A DNA stretch of 64,000 nucleotides from Paenibacillus tundrae (GTDB taxonomy: Bacteria; Bacillota; Bacilli; Paenibacillales; Paenibacillaceae), in contig NZ_JAUSTI010000005.1 in NCBI RefSeq assembly GCF_030812775.1, positions 1 to 64,000 of the forward strand, written 5' to 3'. The notes below the pieces were generated by a model. The model was given only the letters and a program-made list of their open reading frames with translations, was not told the origin of the DNA and did no database searches. The translations under genes and the position numbers were made by a program. Every line of letters starts with the position of its first letter. Within the stretch, counting starts at the first letter, position 1. Shown in pieces: positions 51,763 to 62,158 of the stretch.

Positions 51763-54690
51763 ATGGCTGGAATTCTACAACGAAAGAGATGGATCCTGCC
51801 TGCCGTAATGGTCATCGCAGCAGCCGGGGTGATTTTTTATTTCACATCGGGGACAGATGCGGAGAGTGCGGATGTTCCACCCGGCGGTTTGCCGGCCATT
51901 GAAGTGGATGCTATCTTGCAGCAGACAAGGCAGAAGAAGGGGTATGAGCAATATTTGTCTAAGGTAGGCGAAGCTGCTCGGCCGAATGTGGATATTACGA
52001 TTGAAGCTGGGGAGTATACACGAGCCAGTGGCGGCGAGGTGCAGACACTCGATCATTACGAGGGTCTGGAAGGAACATCGCTACATACGGGTGAGACCGG
52101 AGAGGTCGACTGGATGATCAGCGTACCAGAATCGGGATGGTACAACCTTTCTGCAACGTATTTCCCTGTAGAGGGCAAGAGTTCCGCGATTGAGCGTGCA
52201 CTGTACATTGATGGTGAACTTCCGTTTGCGGAAGCCGCCTATTTGCAGTTTGATCGGGTATGGGGCAATGAGAAGGATGAGGTACAGCAGGATAATCAAG
52301 GGAATGATCTTCGACCTAAACAGGTGGAGAAACCGCGTTGGATCGAAGAGATGTTTCAGGATTCGGACGGTTACGAACAAGCACCATTCAAGTTTTATTT
52401 GGAAAAAGGGGAGCATACGCTCACGCTGAAATCTTCTCGGGAACCGATGGTTATACGCTCGTTACGACTGTTCAATGACCAATCGATAGCTCCGTATTCG
52501 GAGATGGCACAAGCACAGAATAGCGATTCATTCCCACAACCGAAGGATGTGCTCATTCGCATAGAAGGGGAGGCAGCCGTTGCCAAGTCTTCTCCAACGT
52601 TATATCCAACTAGCGAAAGATCAAGTTCAGCAGTGTCTCCTTACAGCGCTTCTCAGGTAAGAATCAATACGATTGGCGGCTATAACTGGCGTTTGCCCGG
52701 ACAATGGATTGAATGGGAAGTGGATGTGCCGGAGGATGGACTTTATCATATCGGATTTACGGCGCAGCAAAATTTTGTGAAAGGAATCTATTCCACTCGT
52801 AAGCTGACCATTGATGGTGAGGTTCCATTTGCCGAAATGATGAAAGCTCCTTTTCGGTATCAGAGCGATTATCGTGTAGATGTGATGGGTGGAGATGAAC
52901 CTTATAAGTTCTTGCTGGAAAAGGGCAAACATGTGATTCGGCTGGAGAACAGCCTAGGCGATTTCGCACCACTGATCCGCAATGTAGAGGATAGCTTGTA
53001 CAATCTGAACTCTATGTACCGGCGAATTCTGATGATTACAGGTACCAAGCCTGATGAATTCAGGGATTATCGAGTGGAGAAGCAGATTCCGAATCTGCTG
53101 GAAGTGTTCGGTGGTGAGAGTGAGCGCTTGAAGGAAGTTGCGGCGCAGCTTCGCATTTTATCCGGCCAATCGAGCGATCAGGAAGCACTGATCAAAACGA
53201 TGGCGCAACAGCTCGATGAGATGATTGAGAAACCAGACACCATTCCGAGAAGACTCGCTGCTTACAAAACAAATACAGGTGGACTCGGTACATGGGTGCA
53301 ACAAGCGAGAGAACAACCACTGGAGATTGACGCACTCTACGTTACCTCGCTAGATCGTAACATTCCTGAAACGGGCATGGGGCCAATGGCCAAGATCGGA
53401 CATGAAGCGAAAACGTTCTACAACTCATTTTTCATCGATTATAACCAGATCGGAAACGTTGCTACGTCAGCGGATCAGCGGACAGTGACTGTCTGGATCG
53501 GTAGCGGACGAGATCAAGCGAACACGATGAAAGCGATGATTGATGAGACGTTTACACCTGAGAGCGGCATTAATGTCAATCTGAAGCTAGTGAATATGGG
53601 GACGTTGTTGCCAGCGACGTTATCAGGCGAAGGGCCAGACATTGCGATGCAAATTGGTAATGACCTGCCTGTGAACTTTGCGATGCGGAATTCAGCAATG
53701 GATCTGACACAGTTCAGTGATTATGACGCGGTGGAACAGGAGTTCAGGGAAAGTGCGATCGTTCCATATGCCTATGATTCTGGTGTGTATGCACTCCCGG
53801 AAACGCAGACGTTCAACATGTTATTTTATCGTAAAGATGTGCTTGCTGAGCTCGGTCTTGAGGTGCCTCAGACGTGGGATGATGTGGAGAGTTTACTTGC
53901 GATCCTGAGCAAAAATCATATGGAATTTGGCATGCCGATTGTAACGCAGGCGAACATGCAAGGTGTCAATATTCCGCCGAACTCACAGTACGCAACAATG
54001 CTGTTGCAAAATGGCGGTGCGTTCTATCGGAATAACGATAAGGAATCGGATCTGGATTCTCGCGTCGGAATTGAGACGTTCAAGAAATGGACGGAGTTCT
54101 ACACCGATTATAAGCTGGAGCGAGAATATGATTTTGCTAATCGATTCCGTACCGGTCAGATGCCGATTGGTCTAACGGATTACACCATGTATAACCAGCT
54201 ATCTGTCTTTGCACCTGAGATTCGTGGACTGTGGGGATTCGTGCCTGTACCGGGAACGATACAGGATGATGGTACACTGAACCGCGATACGCCAGGTAGT
54301 GGTACTGCGGTCATGATGTTACAGAGTGCGAAGGATCAAGAGGCAGCATGGGAATTCATGAAATGGTGGACCAGTACACCGATTCAAGCAGAATTCGGAC
54401 GTGAGATGGAAGGGTTGATGGGAGCCGCTGCACGTTATCCGACTGCGAATATAAAAGCATTGGATTCACTTCCATGGCCAGCTGAGGATTACGCTAATTT
54501 GAAGGCGCAATTCGAAACGGTGAAAGGTATTCCTGAAGTGCCAGGCGGTTACTTTACAGGACGTCATCTGTTTAATGCGTTTTACAAAACAGTCGTAGGC
54601 CAGGTGGAAGCAAGGGAATCCATTATGGACTACACCCAGTATATTCAGGACGAGATTCGGATCAAGCGTAATGAATTTGGTCTTCCGTAA
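51763..54690 (+). CDS. Membrane-anchored fusion: two carbohydrate-binding-like modules plus solute-binding protein
   Basis: 975 residues. N-terminal membrane anchor at about 11-28; two related beta modules at about 76-240 and 262-410; a helical linker (about 410-500); then a MalE/UgpB-like solute-binding domain to about 890 (V-W-I-G-S-G-R-D-Q near 510, D-I-A-M-Q-I-G-N-D near 625). The two modules share I-D-G-E-L/V-P-F-A-E and L-E-K-G-E/K-H segments, showing an internal duplication of CBM35-like character. A domain that captures glycans is fused to a transport receptor. The start is ATG 51763 with GAGGAGGA upstream; it may be held at the cell surface and deliver sugars to the permeases that follow. 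Confidence 0.8.
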   Translation: MAGILQRKRWILPAVMVIAAAGVIFYFTSGTDAESADVPPGGLPAIEVDAILQQTRQKKGYEQYLSKVGEAARPNVDITIEAGEYTRASGGEVQTLDHYEGLEGTSLHTGETGEVDWMISVPESGWYNLSATYFPVEGKSSAIERALYIDGELPFAEAAYLQFDRVWGNEKDEVQQDNQGNDLRPKQVEKPRWIEEMFQDSDGYEQAPFKFYLEKGEHTLTLKSSREPMVIRSLRLFNDQSIAPYSEMAQAQNSDSFPQPKDVLIRIEGEAAVAKSSPTLYPTSERSSSAVSPYSASQVRINTIGGYNWRLPGQWIEWEVDVPEDGLYHIGFTAQQNFVKGIYSTRKLTIDGEVPFAEMMKAPFRYQSDYRVDVMGGDEPYKFLLEKGKHVIRLENSLGDFAPLIRNVEDSLYNLNSMYRRILMITGTKPDEFRDYRVEKQIPNLLEVFGGESERLKEVAAQLRILSGQSSDQEALIKTMAQQLDEMIEKPDTIPRRLAAYKTNTGGLGTWVQQAREQPLEIDALYVTSLDRNIPETGMGPMAKIGHEAKTFYNSFFIDYNQIGNVATSADQRTVTVWIGSGRDQANTMKAMIDETFTPESGINVNLKLVNMGTLLPATLSGEGPDIAMQIGNDLPVNFAMRNSAMDLTQFSDYDAVEQEFRESAIVPYAYDSGVYALPETQTFNMLFYRKDVLAELGLEVPQTWDDVESLLAILSKNHMEFGMPIVTQANMQGVNIPPNSQYATMLLQNGGAFYRNNDKESDLDSRVGIETFKKWTEFYTDYKLEREYDFANRFRTGQMPIGLTDYTMYNQLSVFAPEIRGLWGFVPVPGTIQDDGTLNRDTPGSGTAVMMLQSAKDQEAAWEFMKWWTSTPIQAEFGREMEGLMGAAARYPTANIKALDSLPWPAEDYANLKAQFETVKGIPEVPGGYFTGRHLFNAFYKTVVGQVEARESIMDYTQYIQDEIRIKRNEFGLP

Positions 54691-54708
54691 GCAGAGGGAG
54701 GGTTAACA

Positions 54709-55677
54709 GTGTCACAAATATCACTCCGAGACGGACAAAACAGTCCTCCTGAGAAAAAGCCAACGATGGGCATGAAATCATGGTGGAGCTGGAAGCTCCA
54801 GGAAATGAAGGCCAGCAAACATTCCTATGTGCTGCTCGCTCCTTACATGATCCTGTTCATCATGTTTACCGTGATTCCCGTTGTCATCTCAATCATATTG
54901 AGCTTCACCTATTTTAACATGCTGGAATTCCCGAAATTTATTGGTTGGCAGAACTACACTCGCTTATTTCTGGAGGATGACGTATTTCTCATTGCGATCA
55001 AAAATACGTTGCTGTTTGCCATTATTACAGGGCCGATCAGTTATATTGCTTGTTTCGTGTTTGCTTGGATTATCAATGAGTTGACTCCAAAATGGAGAGC
55101 GTTTATGACATTGATTTTCTATGCACCCTCCATTTCGGGCAATGTTTATTTTATCTGGCTGATGATCTTCTCGGGAGATCGGTACGGGATTGCGAACGGT
55201 CTCTTAATTAAATGGGGATTTCTACTCGAGCCGATCCAATGGTTGAAGACCGAAGCCTACATCATGCCGATCCTCATTCTAGTGCAATTGTGGCTCAGTC
55301 TAGGAACAGGATTTCTCGCGTTTATCGCAGGTCTGCAGACGGTAGATCGGACATTGTATGAAGCAGGGGCTGTAGATGGAATCAAGAACCGTTGGCAGGA
55401 GTTATGGTACATTACGTTGCCTTCGATGCGTCCACAGCTGATGTTTGGTGCAGTTATTCAATTAACGACCTCCTTCGCTGTAGCGGACGTATCCATTGCA
55501 CTTGCAGGCTTCCCGAGTGTTAACTATGCTGCTGAGACGGTTGTTACACATTTGATTGATTTTGGTACCACGCGGTTTGAGATGGGGTATGCCTCAGCCA
55601 TAGCGACAGTGCTCTTTATGATTATGGTGGGCACGAACTTGCTGGTACAGAAACTTCTGAGAAGGGTGGGAGAGTAA
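54709..55677 (+). CDS. Sugar ABC transporter permease, MalF/UgpA type
   Basis: 322 residues, six membrane segments and the E-A-G/A-x-x-D-G cytoplasmic coupling motif (Y-E-A-G-A-V-D-G-I-K near residue 222). The N-terminal 45 residues are a long cytoplasmic extension. It pairs with the following permease. No ATPase is encoded in the window; a shared MsmX/MsiK-type ATPase is presumed. The start is GTG with GAGGGAGGG upstream. Confidence 0.9.
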   Translation: MSQISLRDGQNSPPEKKPTMGMKSWWSWKLQEMKASKHSYVLLAPYMILFIMFTVIPVVISIILSFTYFNMLEFPKFIGWQNYTRLFLEDDVFLIAIKNTLLFAIITGPISYIACFVFAWIINELTPKWRAFMTLIFYAPSISGNVYFIWLMIFSGDRYGIANGLLIKWGFLLEPIQWLKTEAYIMPILILVQLWLSLGTGFLAFIAGLQTVDRTLYEAGAVDGIKNRWQELWYITLPSMRPQLMFGAVIQLTTSFAVADVSIALAGFPSVNYAAETVVTHLIDFGTTRFEMGYASAIATVLFMIMVGTNLLVQKLLRRVGE

Positions 55678-55681
55678 CGAT

Positions 55682-56545
55682 ATGGCCGCGATTACAACAG
55701 CCAAAAAGCGGGTGAACCGCTCATTATCCGGAAGTATCTCCCTGTTTGCCCTTCTACTGGTGTTCGGAGCGTTTATGGTACTGCCGCTCATCTATGCGAT
55801 CAATAATGCGTTCAAGCCACTGGATGAGATTTTTACTTTTCCACCGACCCTATTTGTTAAAAACCCAACGTTAAGCAACTTCACCGATTTGCTGAACCTG
55901 CTTAGCGATTCATGGGTTCCATTCTCACGTTATATTTTCAACACGGTATTTATTACAGGAATCGGTATCGTGGGTCACGTGCTGCTGGCTTCTGCGGCAG
56001 CTTACCCACTTGCCAAACACAAGTTTCCTGGCAAAGTATTCATGTTTCAGGTGGTTGTACTTTCCCTGATGTTCACACCTGCCGTGACGGCAATCCCGAA
56101 CTATATGATCATGTCATGGTTAGGATGGATCGATACGTATTGGGCTGTTATCATTCCGGCGTTTGCCTATTCGCTGGGTCTGTATCTCATGAAGCAATTC
56201 ATGGAACAGATTCCGGATGCATTACTGGAAGCAGCTAAGATTGATGGCGCAAGTGAGTATCGCATTTTCTGGTCGATCGTCATGCCGAATGTGAAGCCAG
56301 CGTGGCTTACTTTGATTATTCTGTTATTCCAGATGCTGTGGGGAAGCGATGGCAATGGATATATCTATAGTGAGCAGTTGAAGACCTTGCATTATGCTGC
56401 AGGGCAGATCATTCAGGGCGGAATTTCCCGTGCCGGAGCAGGTGCAGCGGTTGCATTGATCTTGATGAGTGTGCCAATTACGCTGTTTATTTTCTCACAG
56501 AGCCGCATCATTGAGACGATGGCAAGCTCAGGCATGAAGGATTAA
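55682..56545 (+). CDS. Sugar ABC transporter permease, MalG/UgpE type
   Basis: 287 residues, six membrane segments, coupling motif L-E-A-A-K-I-D-G-A-S near residue 184. It starts four bases after its partner, so the two are translated together and probably form a heterodimer. It closes the first permease pair of the operon. Confidence 0.9.
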   Translation: MAAITTAKKRVNRSLSGSISLFALLLVFGAFMVLPLIYAINNAFKPLDEIFTFPPTLFVKNPTLSNFTDLLNLLSDSWVPFSRYIFNTVFITGIGIVGHVLLASAAAYPLAKHKFPGKVFMFQVVVLSLMFTPAVTAIPNYMIMSWLGWIDTYWAVIIPAFAYSLGLYLMKQFMEQIPDALLEAAKIDGASEYRIFWSIVMPNVKPAWLTLIILLFQMLWGSDGNGYIYSEQLKTLHYAAGQIIQGGISRAGAGAAVALILMSVPITLFIFSQSRIIETMASSGMKD

Positions 56546-56556
56546 GGGGGAACGAT

Positions 56557-58023
56557 ATGGCACGCACAGTGAAAAGATGGCTAAGTCTTCTGGCGGCAGT
56601 ATCCCTGTTGCTGGTGAATGCCATGCCTGCGGCAGCCTCCCCGGCGCCGTATGACAGTTATAACTACAACTACTGGAAAGAAGCCGTTCCTTCACCGGAT
56701 GCCTACCTGCCTGAGCGAACGATCTCAGGTAGTGATCTGGGGATTGGCGAATTCAAAGATCCTGGTGATATCAACGTCTCTACATCCGGTCAAATCTATA
56801 TTTTGGACAGTGGTAACAGCCGCATCGTTGTCATGGACGCAAACTACAAGCTGTTACGCGTTATTGAAGGTTTTATGCTGGATGGCAGCAAGGAGGCATT
56901 TAGCGTTCCAAGCGGACTATTTGTGGACGAAGAGGAACAGATTTACATTGCAGATACCGGCAACAGTCGCGTTGTTGTGTTAGATGCAGAAGGGAACCTG
57001 GTACATACCATTACGAAGCCAGAATCGGACATTTTGGCGACTGATTTTCAGTTTCAGCCTTTGAAGCTGACCGTGGATCGTGTGGGCCGGGTATACGTTG
57101 TGGCGCAAGGTGTATATGAAGGCATTATGCAGTTTGATGAGAACGGTCAATTCATTGGTTATGTAGGAACTAACAAGGTTGAACGGGATTATGGCGAATA
57201 TATCTGGCGTATGTTTTCAACTAAAGCTCAGCGGGCTCAGATGGTTCTCTTTGTACCTACCGAGTTCTCGAATGCAGATATCGACCATAAAGGCTTCGTA
57301 TACGCCACCAACATTGATCCAGGTTCGAACGAGCCGATCAAGCGGTTGAATCCGTCGGGCGAGGATGTACTTAAACGATTCGGTTACTACGATGTCAAAG
57401 GGGACATCCGCTTCCGAAATAGTACCGGGCCATCCAAGTTAATTGATGTGAAGGTGTTAGGCAACGGCATGTACAGTGTGTTGGACGCCACGCAGAACCG
57501 AGTATTCACTTATGATGATGAAGGTCATCTGCTGTATATCTACGGGGGCAAGGGTAACCAGGTCGGTACACTCAAGACTCCTGTTGCCATTGAGCAATCC
57601 GGTGATCATTCGTTAGTGCTGGATCGAGGCAAAAGCAATTTAGTGGTCTATGAGCCTACACGATTCGGTTCAACGGTGAATCAGGCTGTTGCCCTGCACT
57701 ATCAGGGCGAGGACACGGAGGCGGTGCATCTCTGGAAAGAGGTTCTTAAGCTGAACGCTAACTATGATATTGCTTATATCGGCATTGGTAAGTCATTGCT
57801 GATGGAGAAGAAAAACGAAGAGGCTCTTGGTTACTTTGAGCTGGGCATGGATCGCAAGAGTTATTCTGTCGCATTCAAACGACATCGGAGAGAGGTCATG
57901 AAAGAGAATTTTGGCACATTTCTAACGGTTGCTATTGTGGCGGTCTTTGTTCTGATCCTTGTTCGATTGGCGGTTAAATGGAAACGGAGGAGGCAGATCG
58001 ATCGTGAAGCAGGATTACATTAA
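56557..58023 (+). CDS. Exported NHL-repeat protein with TPR-like region and C-terminal membrane anchor
   Basis: 488 residues. Signal peptide (hydrophobic 10-27, A-A-A-S site), then NHL-type beta-propeller repeats (I-Y-I-L-D-S-G-N-S-R-I-V-V-M near 80, I-Y-I-A-D-T-G-N-S-R-V-V-V-L near 130, further copies to about 360), a TPR-like helical stretch (about 385-440) and a membrane helix near 448-468 with a basic tail. It likely binds a ligand or partner outside the membrane. Its gene overlaps the YIP1 gene by 20 bases, indicating close functional coupling. Confidence 0.8.
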   Translation: MARTVKRWLSLLAAVSLLLVNAMPAAASPAPYDSYNYNYWKEAVPSPDAYLPERTISGSDLGIGEFKDPGDINVSTSGQIYILDSGNSRIVVMDANYKLLRVIEGFMLDGSKEAFSVPSGLFVDEEEQIYIADTGNSRVVVLDAEGNLVHTITKPESDILATDFQFQPLKLTVDRVGRVYVVAQGVYEGIMQFDENGQFIGYVGTNKVERDYGEYIWRMFSTKAQRAQMVLFVPTEFSNADIDHKGFVYATNIDPGSNEPIKRLNPSGEDVLKRFGYYDVKGDIRFRNSTGPSKLIDVKVLGNGMYSVLDATQNRVFTYDDEGHLLYIYGGKGNQVGTLKTPVAIEQSGDHSLVLDRGKSNLVVYEPTRFGSTVNQAVALHYQGEDTEAVHLWKEVLKLNANYDIAYIGIGKSLLMEKKNEEALGYFELGMDRKSYSVAFKRHRREVMKENFGTFLTVAIVAVFVLILVRLAVKWKRRRQIDREAGLH

Positions 58024-58624
58024 GTTTCCGTTGCACCTCATTTTTCACCCCATTGATGCATTTTGGGATCTGAAGTCAGATAACCGGGGTAGGTTAGCTG
58101 TTGCTTTTAGTGCACTTGTGCTGACGATTATCATTATGATTTTGCAAAAACAGTACGCAGGTTTTCTGGTCAACTATTCGGATCCGCGGACACTGAATAG
58201 CATTCAGGAGATCTTAACGATTGTTGTACCGTTCTTTCTCTGGTGTACAGCCAATTGGGCCATCACAACCCTGATGGAGGGTGAAGGTAAGTTCAAGGAA
58301 ATTGTGCTGGCGACAGGTTACTCGCTTATCCCACTTATTTTGATTTATGCACCGATGATTGTGATTAGTCGGTTTATGGTTCAGGAAGAAACGGCTTTTT
58401 ATTATCTAGCAACGACGATAGCTTTTATCTGGTTTGTGCTCTTGTTGTTCATTGGTACAATGACGGTTCATCAGTACACTGTTATCAAAACCGTTATTAC
58501 GATGGTGCTGACCGTTATTGTTATGGGGATCATCATTTTCCTTGGAGCGCTAGTGTTTAGCATGCTTCAGCAATTATTCGAATTTGGCTACAACATCTAT
58601 CGTGAATTGATCTTTCGGACATAA
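58004..58624 (+). CDS. YIP1-family membrane protein
   Basis: 206 residues with about five membrane segments between residues 30 and 190 and an N-terminal F-P-L-H-L-I-F-H-P-I-D-A-F-W-D-L-K-S-D, typical of Yip1-domain proteins. Start: GTG 58004 with GGAGGAGG upstream; the frame from 57959 lies inside the NHL gene and is rejected. Its overlap with the NHL gene suggests that the two form a membrane complex. Confidence 0.78.
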   Translation: MKQDYIKFPLHLIFHPIDAFWDLKSDNRGRLAVAFSALVLTIIIMILQKQYAGFLVNYSDPRTLNSIQEILTIVVPFFLWCTANWAITTLMEGEGKFKEIVLATGYSLIPLILIYAPMIVISRFMVQEETAFYYLATTIAFIWFVLLLFIGTMTVHQYTVIKTVITMVLTVIVMGIIIFLGALVFSMLQQLFEFGYNIYRELIFRT

Positions 58625-58638
58625 AGGAGGCGGCATCG

Positions 58639-61224
58639 GTGAACAAAAAGCAACGACTATACACGGTGCTGGCCGGCGGTGTAGCTGTGGTGATCATTGC
58701 AGCCGGGCTGTTGTATATCAATAACCGGGGCATTCCTGCTGTTGAAGTTGCAGCTTATGCCCAAACAACAACAGAAGCGCAGCCAACCGAGGTGGATGCA
58801 CTTCGTTTCTTGACAGACGCATCTGAGGGTGTGCCGGGTATGAAGCTGGTGGCCGAGGATACGGGGCTTGCGCTCTACTACAATGAAGAGACGACCGAAA
58901 TAGCGGTTCGTGACGGAAACAGCGGACAGATCTGGTATAGCAATCCGGAAGCGCGGAATGAGGATGGTCTGGCTTCGGGATATGAGAAAGAGGTGTTGTC
59001 CTCTCAGCTCAACGTTTCCTTCCGAGACGCAATCGGTACGTTGGAGAATTACCCCAATTTTAGTTCCAGTATTAGTAACAAACAATTTGTCGCATCTAAT
59101 ATTGAACAGGGAGTTCGTGTGAACTATACCCTTGGGGATACTTCGCTTGGCATTAATGCGTTGCCTAAACTGATCAGTAAACAGCGGCTGGAAGAAAAGG
59201 TCCTCTCTAAGCTGGATGAAACCGCAGCCCGGTATACATCTGCTCGTTATTATCCGAGTAAAGCGAATCCGGATGTGTTGGAAAGACTAGATGGACAGAT
59301 ATCTAAACAGCTTGTTCTGAACAAGATGTTGGATGCATTTGAGACCGCAGGATACAGTGAAGAAGATCTAGCCTATGACAATCAGGAGAATGGTGTCGAG
59401 GGTGGAGGCGCATCGGAGAAGCCTAGTTTCGAAATTCCTGTGGAGTATCGGTTAGAGGAAGGAACACTTCTTGTAACTGTACCGCTGAGTCAGGTAAAAG
59501 AGAGTGGGCAATACCGTATTCGTAATATTGATCTGCTTGCTTATTTTGGAGCTGCCGATGCTGAAGAAGAGGGATATATGTTTGTACCTGATGGTTCGGG
59601 CAGCCTGATTCATCTGAATAATGGAAAGATTAAGGAAGAGCAGTATGTACAACGTGTCTATGGTATGGACCCCAACGATAATTCTCTTAATCGGCCGCAA
59701 GTGAGTGAGTCTGCTCATATGCCTGTCTTTGGACTGAAGAGCGGTGATCGTGCTTGGTTTGCCATCATTGAGAAGGGTGATGCAATGGCTAGCATTGCCG
59801 CAGATATCGGTGGCAGACAGAATAGCTACAACCATGTATATAGCAGCTTCTCCTTGCGCGGTGAGGATGAATTGGAGATGTATACGTCGCAGAAAATGCA
59901 GGAGATCCAGTTACTTAGTGAAGAACCGTTTCGCGGAGATATTCAAGTGCGCTATCAATTCCTTCAGGGGAATGATGCCAGTTATTCCGGGATGGCTAGG
60001 TTATATCAGCAGCAGCTAATGAATCAAGATGTATTGAAACCATTGGTTGATCAAGAGGATATTCCTTTCTATGTGAACGTGCTTGGTGCGGTGGACAAAA
60101 GGGCTTCTTTCCTAGGGGTGCCTTATCGTACTACATTAGCGATGACCACTTACGAGCAAGCGGGCACCATTGCAGAAGAACTTCAGCAAAAGGGTCTGAA
60201 GCACGTGCAAATGCGATATCAGGGATGGTTTGGTGGGGGATTCAGTCATCATACGCCAACACGAGTGAAGCTGGATTCGGAAGTGGGGAGTTCATCGGAG
60301 TTGAAGCAGCTCTCTGAGCAATTGCGTGAATCAGGTGGCGCGTTGTTCCCGGATGTAGCCTTCCAGCATATCTATCACAACGATTCTCGTTTTGCACCTT
60401 CCGCAGATGCAGCGCGTTTCGTTACCAAGGAGACCGCTCAGCTGTATCCTTACAATCCTGCCTTGAACCGAATGGATCAGAGTAGAAACGACTACTATCT
60501 GCTCTCCGCAGCCAAACTCCCATATGTAGTCAGTGAGTTCGCTGAGAAGGTAGGCAAGTTAGAGCTACAAGGGTTATCCCTGCGTGATCTCGGTCAGGTG
60601 CTAAGCTCGGATTATCGGGATAGTCGTGTCATTCATAGGGAGACGGCGAAGAACATTGTGCAAGAACAGCTTGAAAAGTTACAGCAGACTTACCCGAATA
60701 TGATGCTTTCATCAGCTAATGCATATGCCTGGGGTTACGCGCAGCATATTGTGGATGTGCCAGGAAGCTCAAGCCGGTTTAATATCACCGATGAGGAAGT
60801 ACCGTTTTACGAGATGGTCATTCATGGATACAAAGACTACGCAGGTTCACCTATGAATACCTCAGGAGATCAAGATTTGCGCAAACAATTGCTGCGTAGT
60901 CTGGAGCTCGGAGCAGCACCTCAATTTCAATGGACCTATGAGCCATCATCGCTCCTGAAGCTGACGAACTACGATTCGGCGTATGCTACGGACTATGCGT
61001 ACTGGGTGGATGAAGCTGTAGAGCTATATCAGGAAGCCAATGAAGTACTCCGTGGTTTGAGAACCCAAACAATCGTAGATCATAAGCGGATACAGGACGG
61101 GGTTGTGCAGGTCAATTACAGTGGTGGTGCACAGATCCTCGTTAACTATACCTCAGAGCCGGTTACGGTGGATAACATCGTTGTGGGTGCGGCGGACTAC
61201 GCACTGAAAGGAGTTAACCGATGA
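58639..61224 (+). CDS. DUF5696-like large ectoprotein with glycosidase-like barrel
   Basis: 861 residues. N-terminal membrane anchor (about 6-25), beta-rich N-terminal region to about 470, then a region with alternating strands that looks like a TIM-barrel (H-V-Q-M-R-Y-Q-G-W-F-G-G-G, A-L-F-P-D-V-A-F-Q-H, L-S-S-A-N-A-Y-A-W-G-Y), and a small C-terminal beta domain. The family fits DUF5696. Acidic residues in the barrel could be catalytic, but none can be fixed from sequence alone. The start is GTG with AAAGGAGG upstream. It overlaps the next permease in an ATGA junction. Confidence 0.72.
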   Translation: MNKKQRLYTVLAGGVAVVIIAAGLLYINNRGIPAVEVAAYAQTTTEAQPTEVDALRFLTDASEGVPGMKLVAEDTGLALYYNEETTEIAVRDGNSGQIWYSNPEARNEDGLASGYEKEVLSSQLNVSFRDAIGTLENYPNFSSSISNKQFVASNIEQGVRVNYTLGDTSLGINALPKLISKQRLEEKVLSKLDETAARYTSARYYPSKANPDVLERLDGQISKQLVLNKMLDAFETAGYSEEDLAYDNQENGVEGGGASEKPSFEIPVEYRLEEGTLLVTVPLSQVKESGQYRIRNIDLLAYFGAADAEEEGYMFVPDGSGSLIHLNNGKIKEEQYVQRVYGMDPNDNSLNRPQVSESAHMPVFGLKSGDRAWFAIIEKGDAMASIAADIGGRQNSYNHVYSSFSLRGEDELEMYTSQKMQEIQLLSEEPFRGDIQVRYQFLQGNDASYSGMARLYQQQLMNQDVLKPLVDQEDIPFYVNVLGAVDKRASFLGVPYRTTLAMTTYEQAGTIAEELQQKGLKHVQMRYQGWFGGGFSHHTPTRVKLDSEVGSSSELKQLSEQLRESGGALFPDVAFQHIYHNDSRFAPSADAARFVTKETAQLYPYNPALNRMDQSRNDYYLLSAAKLPYVVSEFAEKVGKLELQGLSLRDLGQVLSSDYRDSRVIHRETAKNIVQEQLEKLQQTYPNMMLSSANAYAWGYAQHIVDVPGSSSRFNITDEEVPFYEMVIHGYKDYAGSPMNTSGDQDLRKQLLRSLELGAAPQFQWTYEPSSLLKLTNYDSAYATDYAYWVDEAVELYQEANEVLRGLRTQTIVDHKRIQDGVVQVNYSGGAQILVNYTSEPVTVDNIVVGAADYALKGVNR

Positions 61225-62120
61225 GAACGATTCGATTATCGCTAAAATCACGGAGAGCGTTGCTTGGCCTTGCATTTATCTCACCATGGCTGCTAGGCTT
61301 CATCTTTCTCTTCGTAACACCGTTGCTGCAATCGATTCGGTTCAGTTTCAGTAATTTATCGGTTGCTCCTGGCGGATATGTACTGGATTTTGTTGGGTTG
61401 AAGAACTTCAAGGACGCGATCCTAGTCGATGCAACCTTTAACCGTATTTTGTTAGATTCAGTCGGCGCGATGCTGCTGAATGTCCCGATGATCCTGTTTT
61501 TTAGTTTGTTCACGGCGACATTATTGAACCAGAAGTTTAAGGGAAGAACGATGGCACGTGCAATTTTCTTTCTTCCCGTCATTCTGGCTTCAAGTGCAGT
61601 AGCAGCGGCTGAGTCTGCGGGGTTGATCAATATGATGGGAGATGTCTCTGCTGTCGATTCGTCCGTGGACGGAGGCGCGTCCTTTAACGTTGTATCTATT
61701 GTGCGCATGCTCTCTGACGTGGGATTGCCTATGGCTTATGTTGACTATATTGTGGAAGCTATTATGCGTATTTACGAGATCGTCAGCAGTTCAGGTGTGC
61801 AGATTCTGATCTTTCTTGCCGCACTGCAGTCTGTGCCTGGTTCAATGTACGAGGTAGCCAAGATTGAAGGCGCGACAGCTTATGAGTCGTTCTGGAAAAT
61901 TACATTCCCCATGGTCAGCCCGCTGATTCTGACGAATGTCATCTATACCATTATCGATTCATTTGCTGGAAGTCCGGTCACGGAGGCTATTTATCAGACG
62001 GCATTCAAAACCCAAAACTTCGGTCTCAGCTCGGCGATGTCCTGGCTATACACGATCGTCATTGGACTCGTGCTTGTTGTTGTCGGCTGGGTGTTGTCCC
62101 GGCGCGTTCATTATAACTAA
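61221..62120 (+). CDS. Sugar ABC transporter permease, MalF/UgpA type (second pair)
   Basis: 299 residues, six membrane segments and coupling motif Y-E-V-A-K-I-E-G-A-T near residue 212. It overlaps the DUF5696-like gene by four bases. The sequence between the second and third segments carries an insertion (D-S-S-V-D-G-G-A-S). Together with the next gene it forms a second, different permease pair in the same operon. Confidence 0.9.
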   Translation: MRTIRLSLKSRRALLGLAFISPWLLGFIFLFVTPLLQSIRFSFSNLSVAPGGYVLDFVGLKNFKDAILVDATFNRILLDSVGAMLLNVPMILFFSLFTATLLNQKFKGRTMARAIFFLPVILASSAVAAAESAGLINMMGDVSAVDSSVDGGASFNVVSIVRMLSDVGLPMAYVDYIVEAIMRIYEIVSSSGVQILIFLAALQSVPGSMYEVAKIEGATAYESFWKITFPMVSPLILTNVIYTIIDSFAGSPVTEAIYQTAFKTQNFGLSSAMSWLYTIVIGLVLVVVGWVLSRRVHYN

Positions 62121-62158
62121 CAGACCATTTAGATTACGCCTGAAGGAGGCATTAGACT

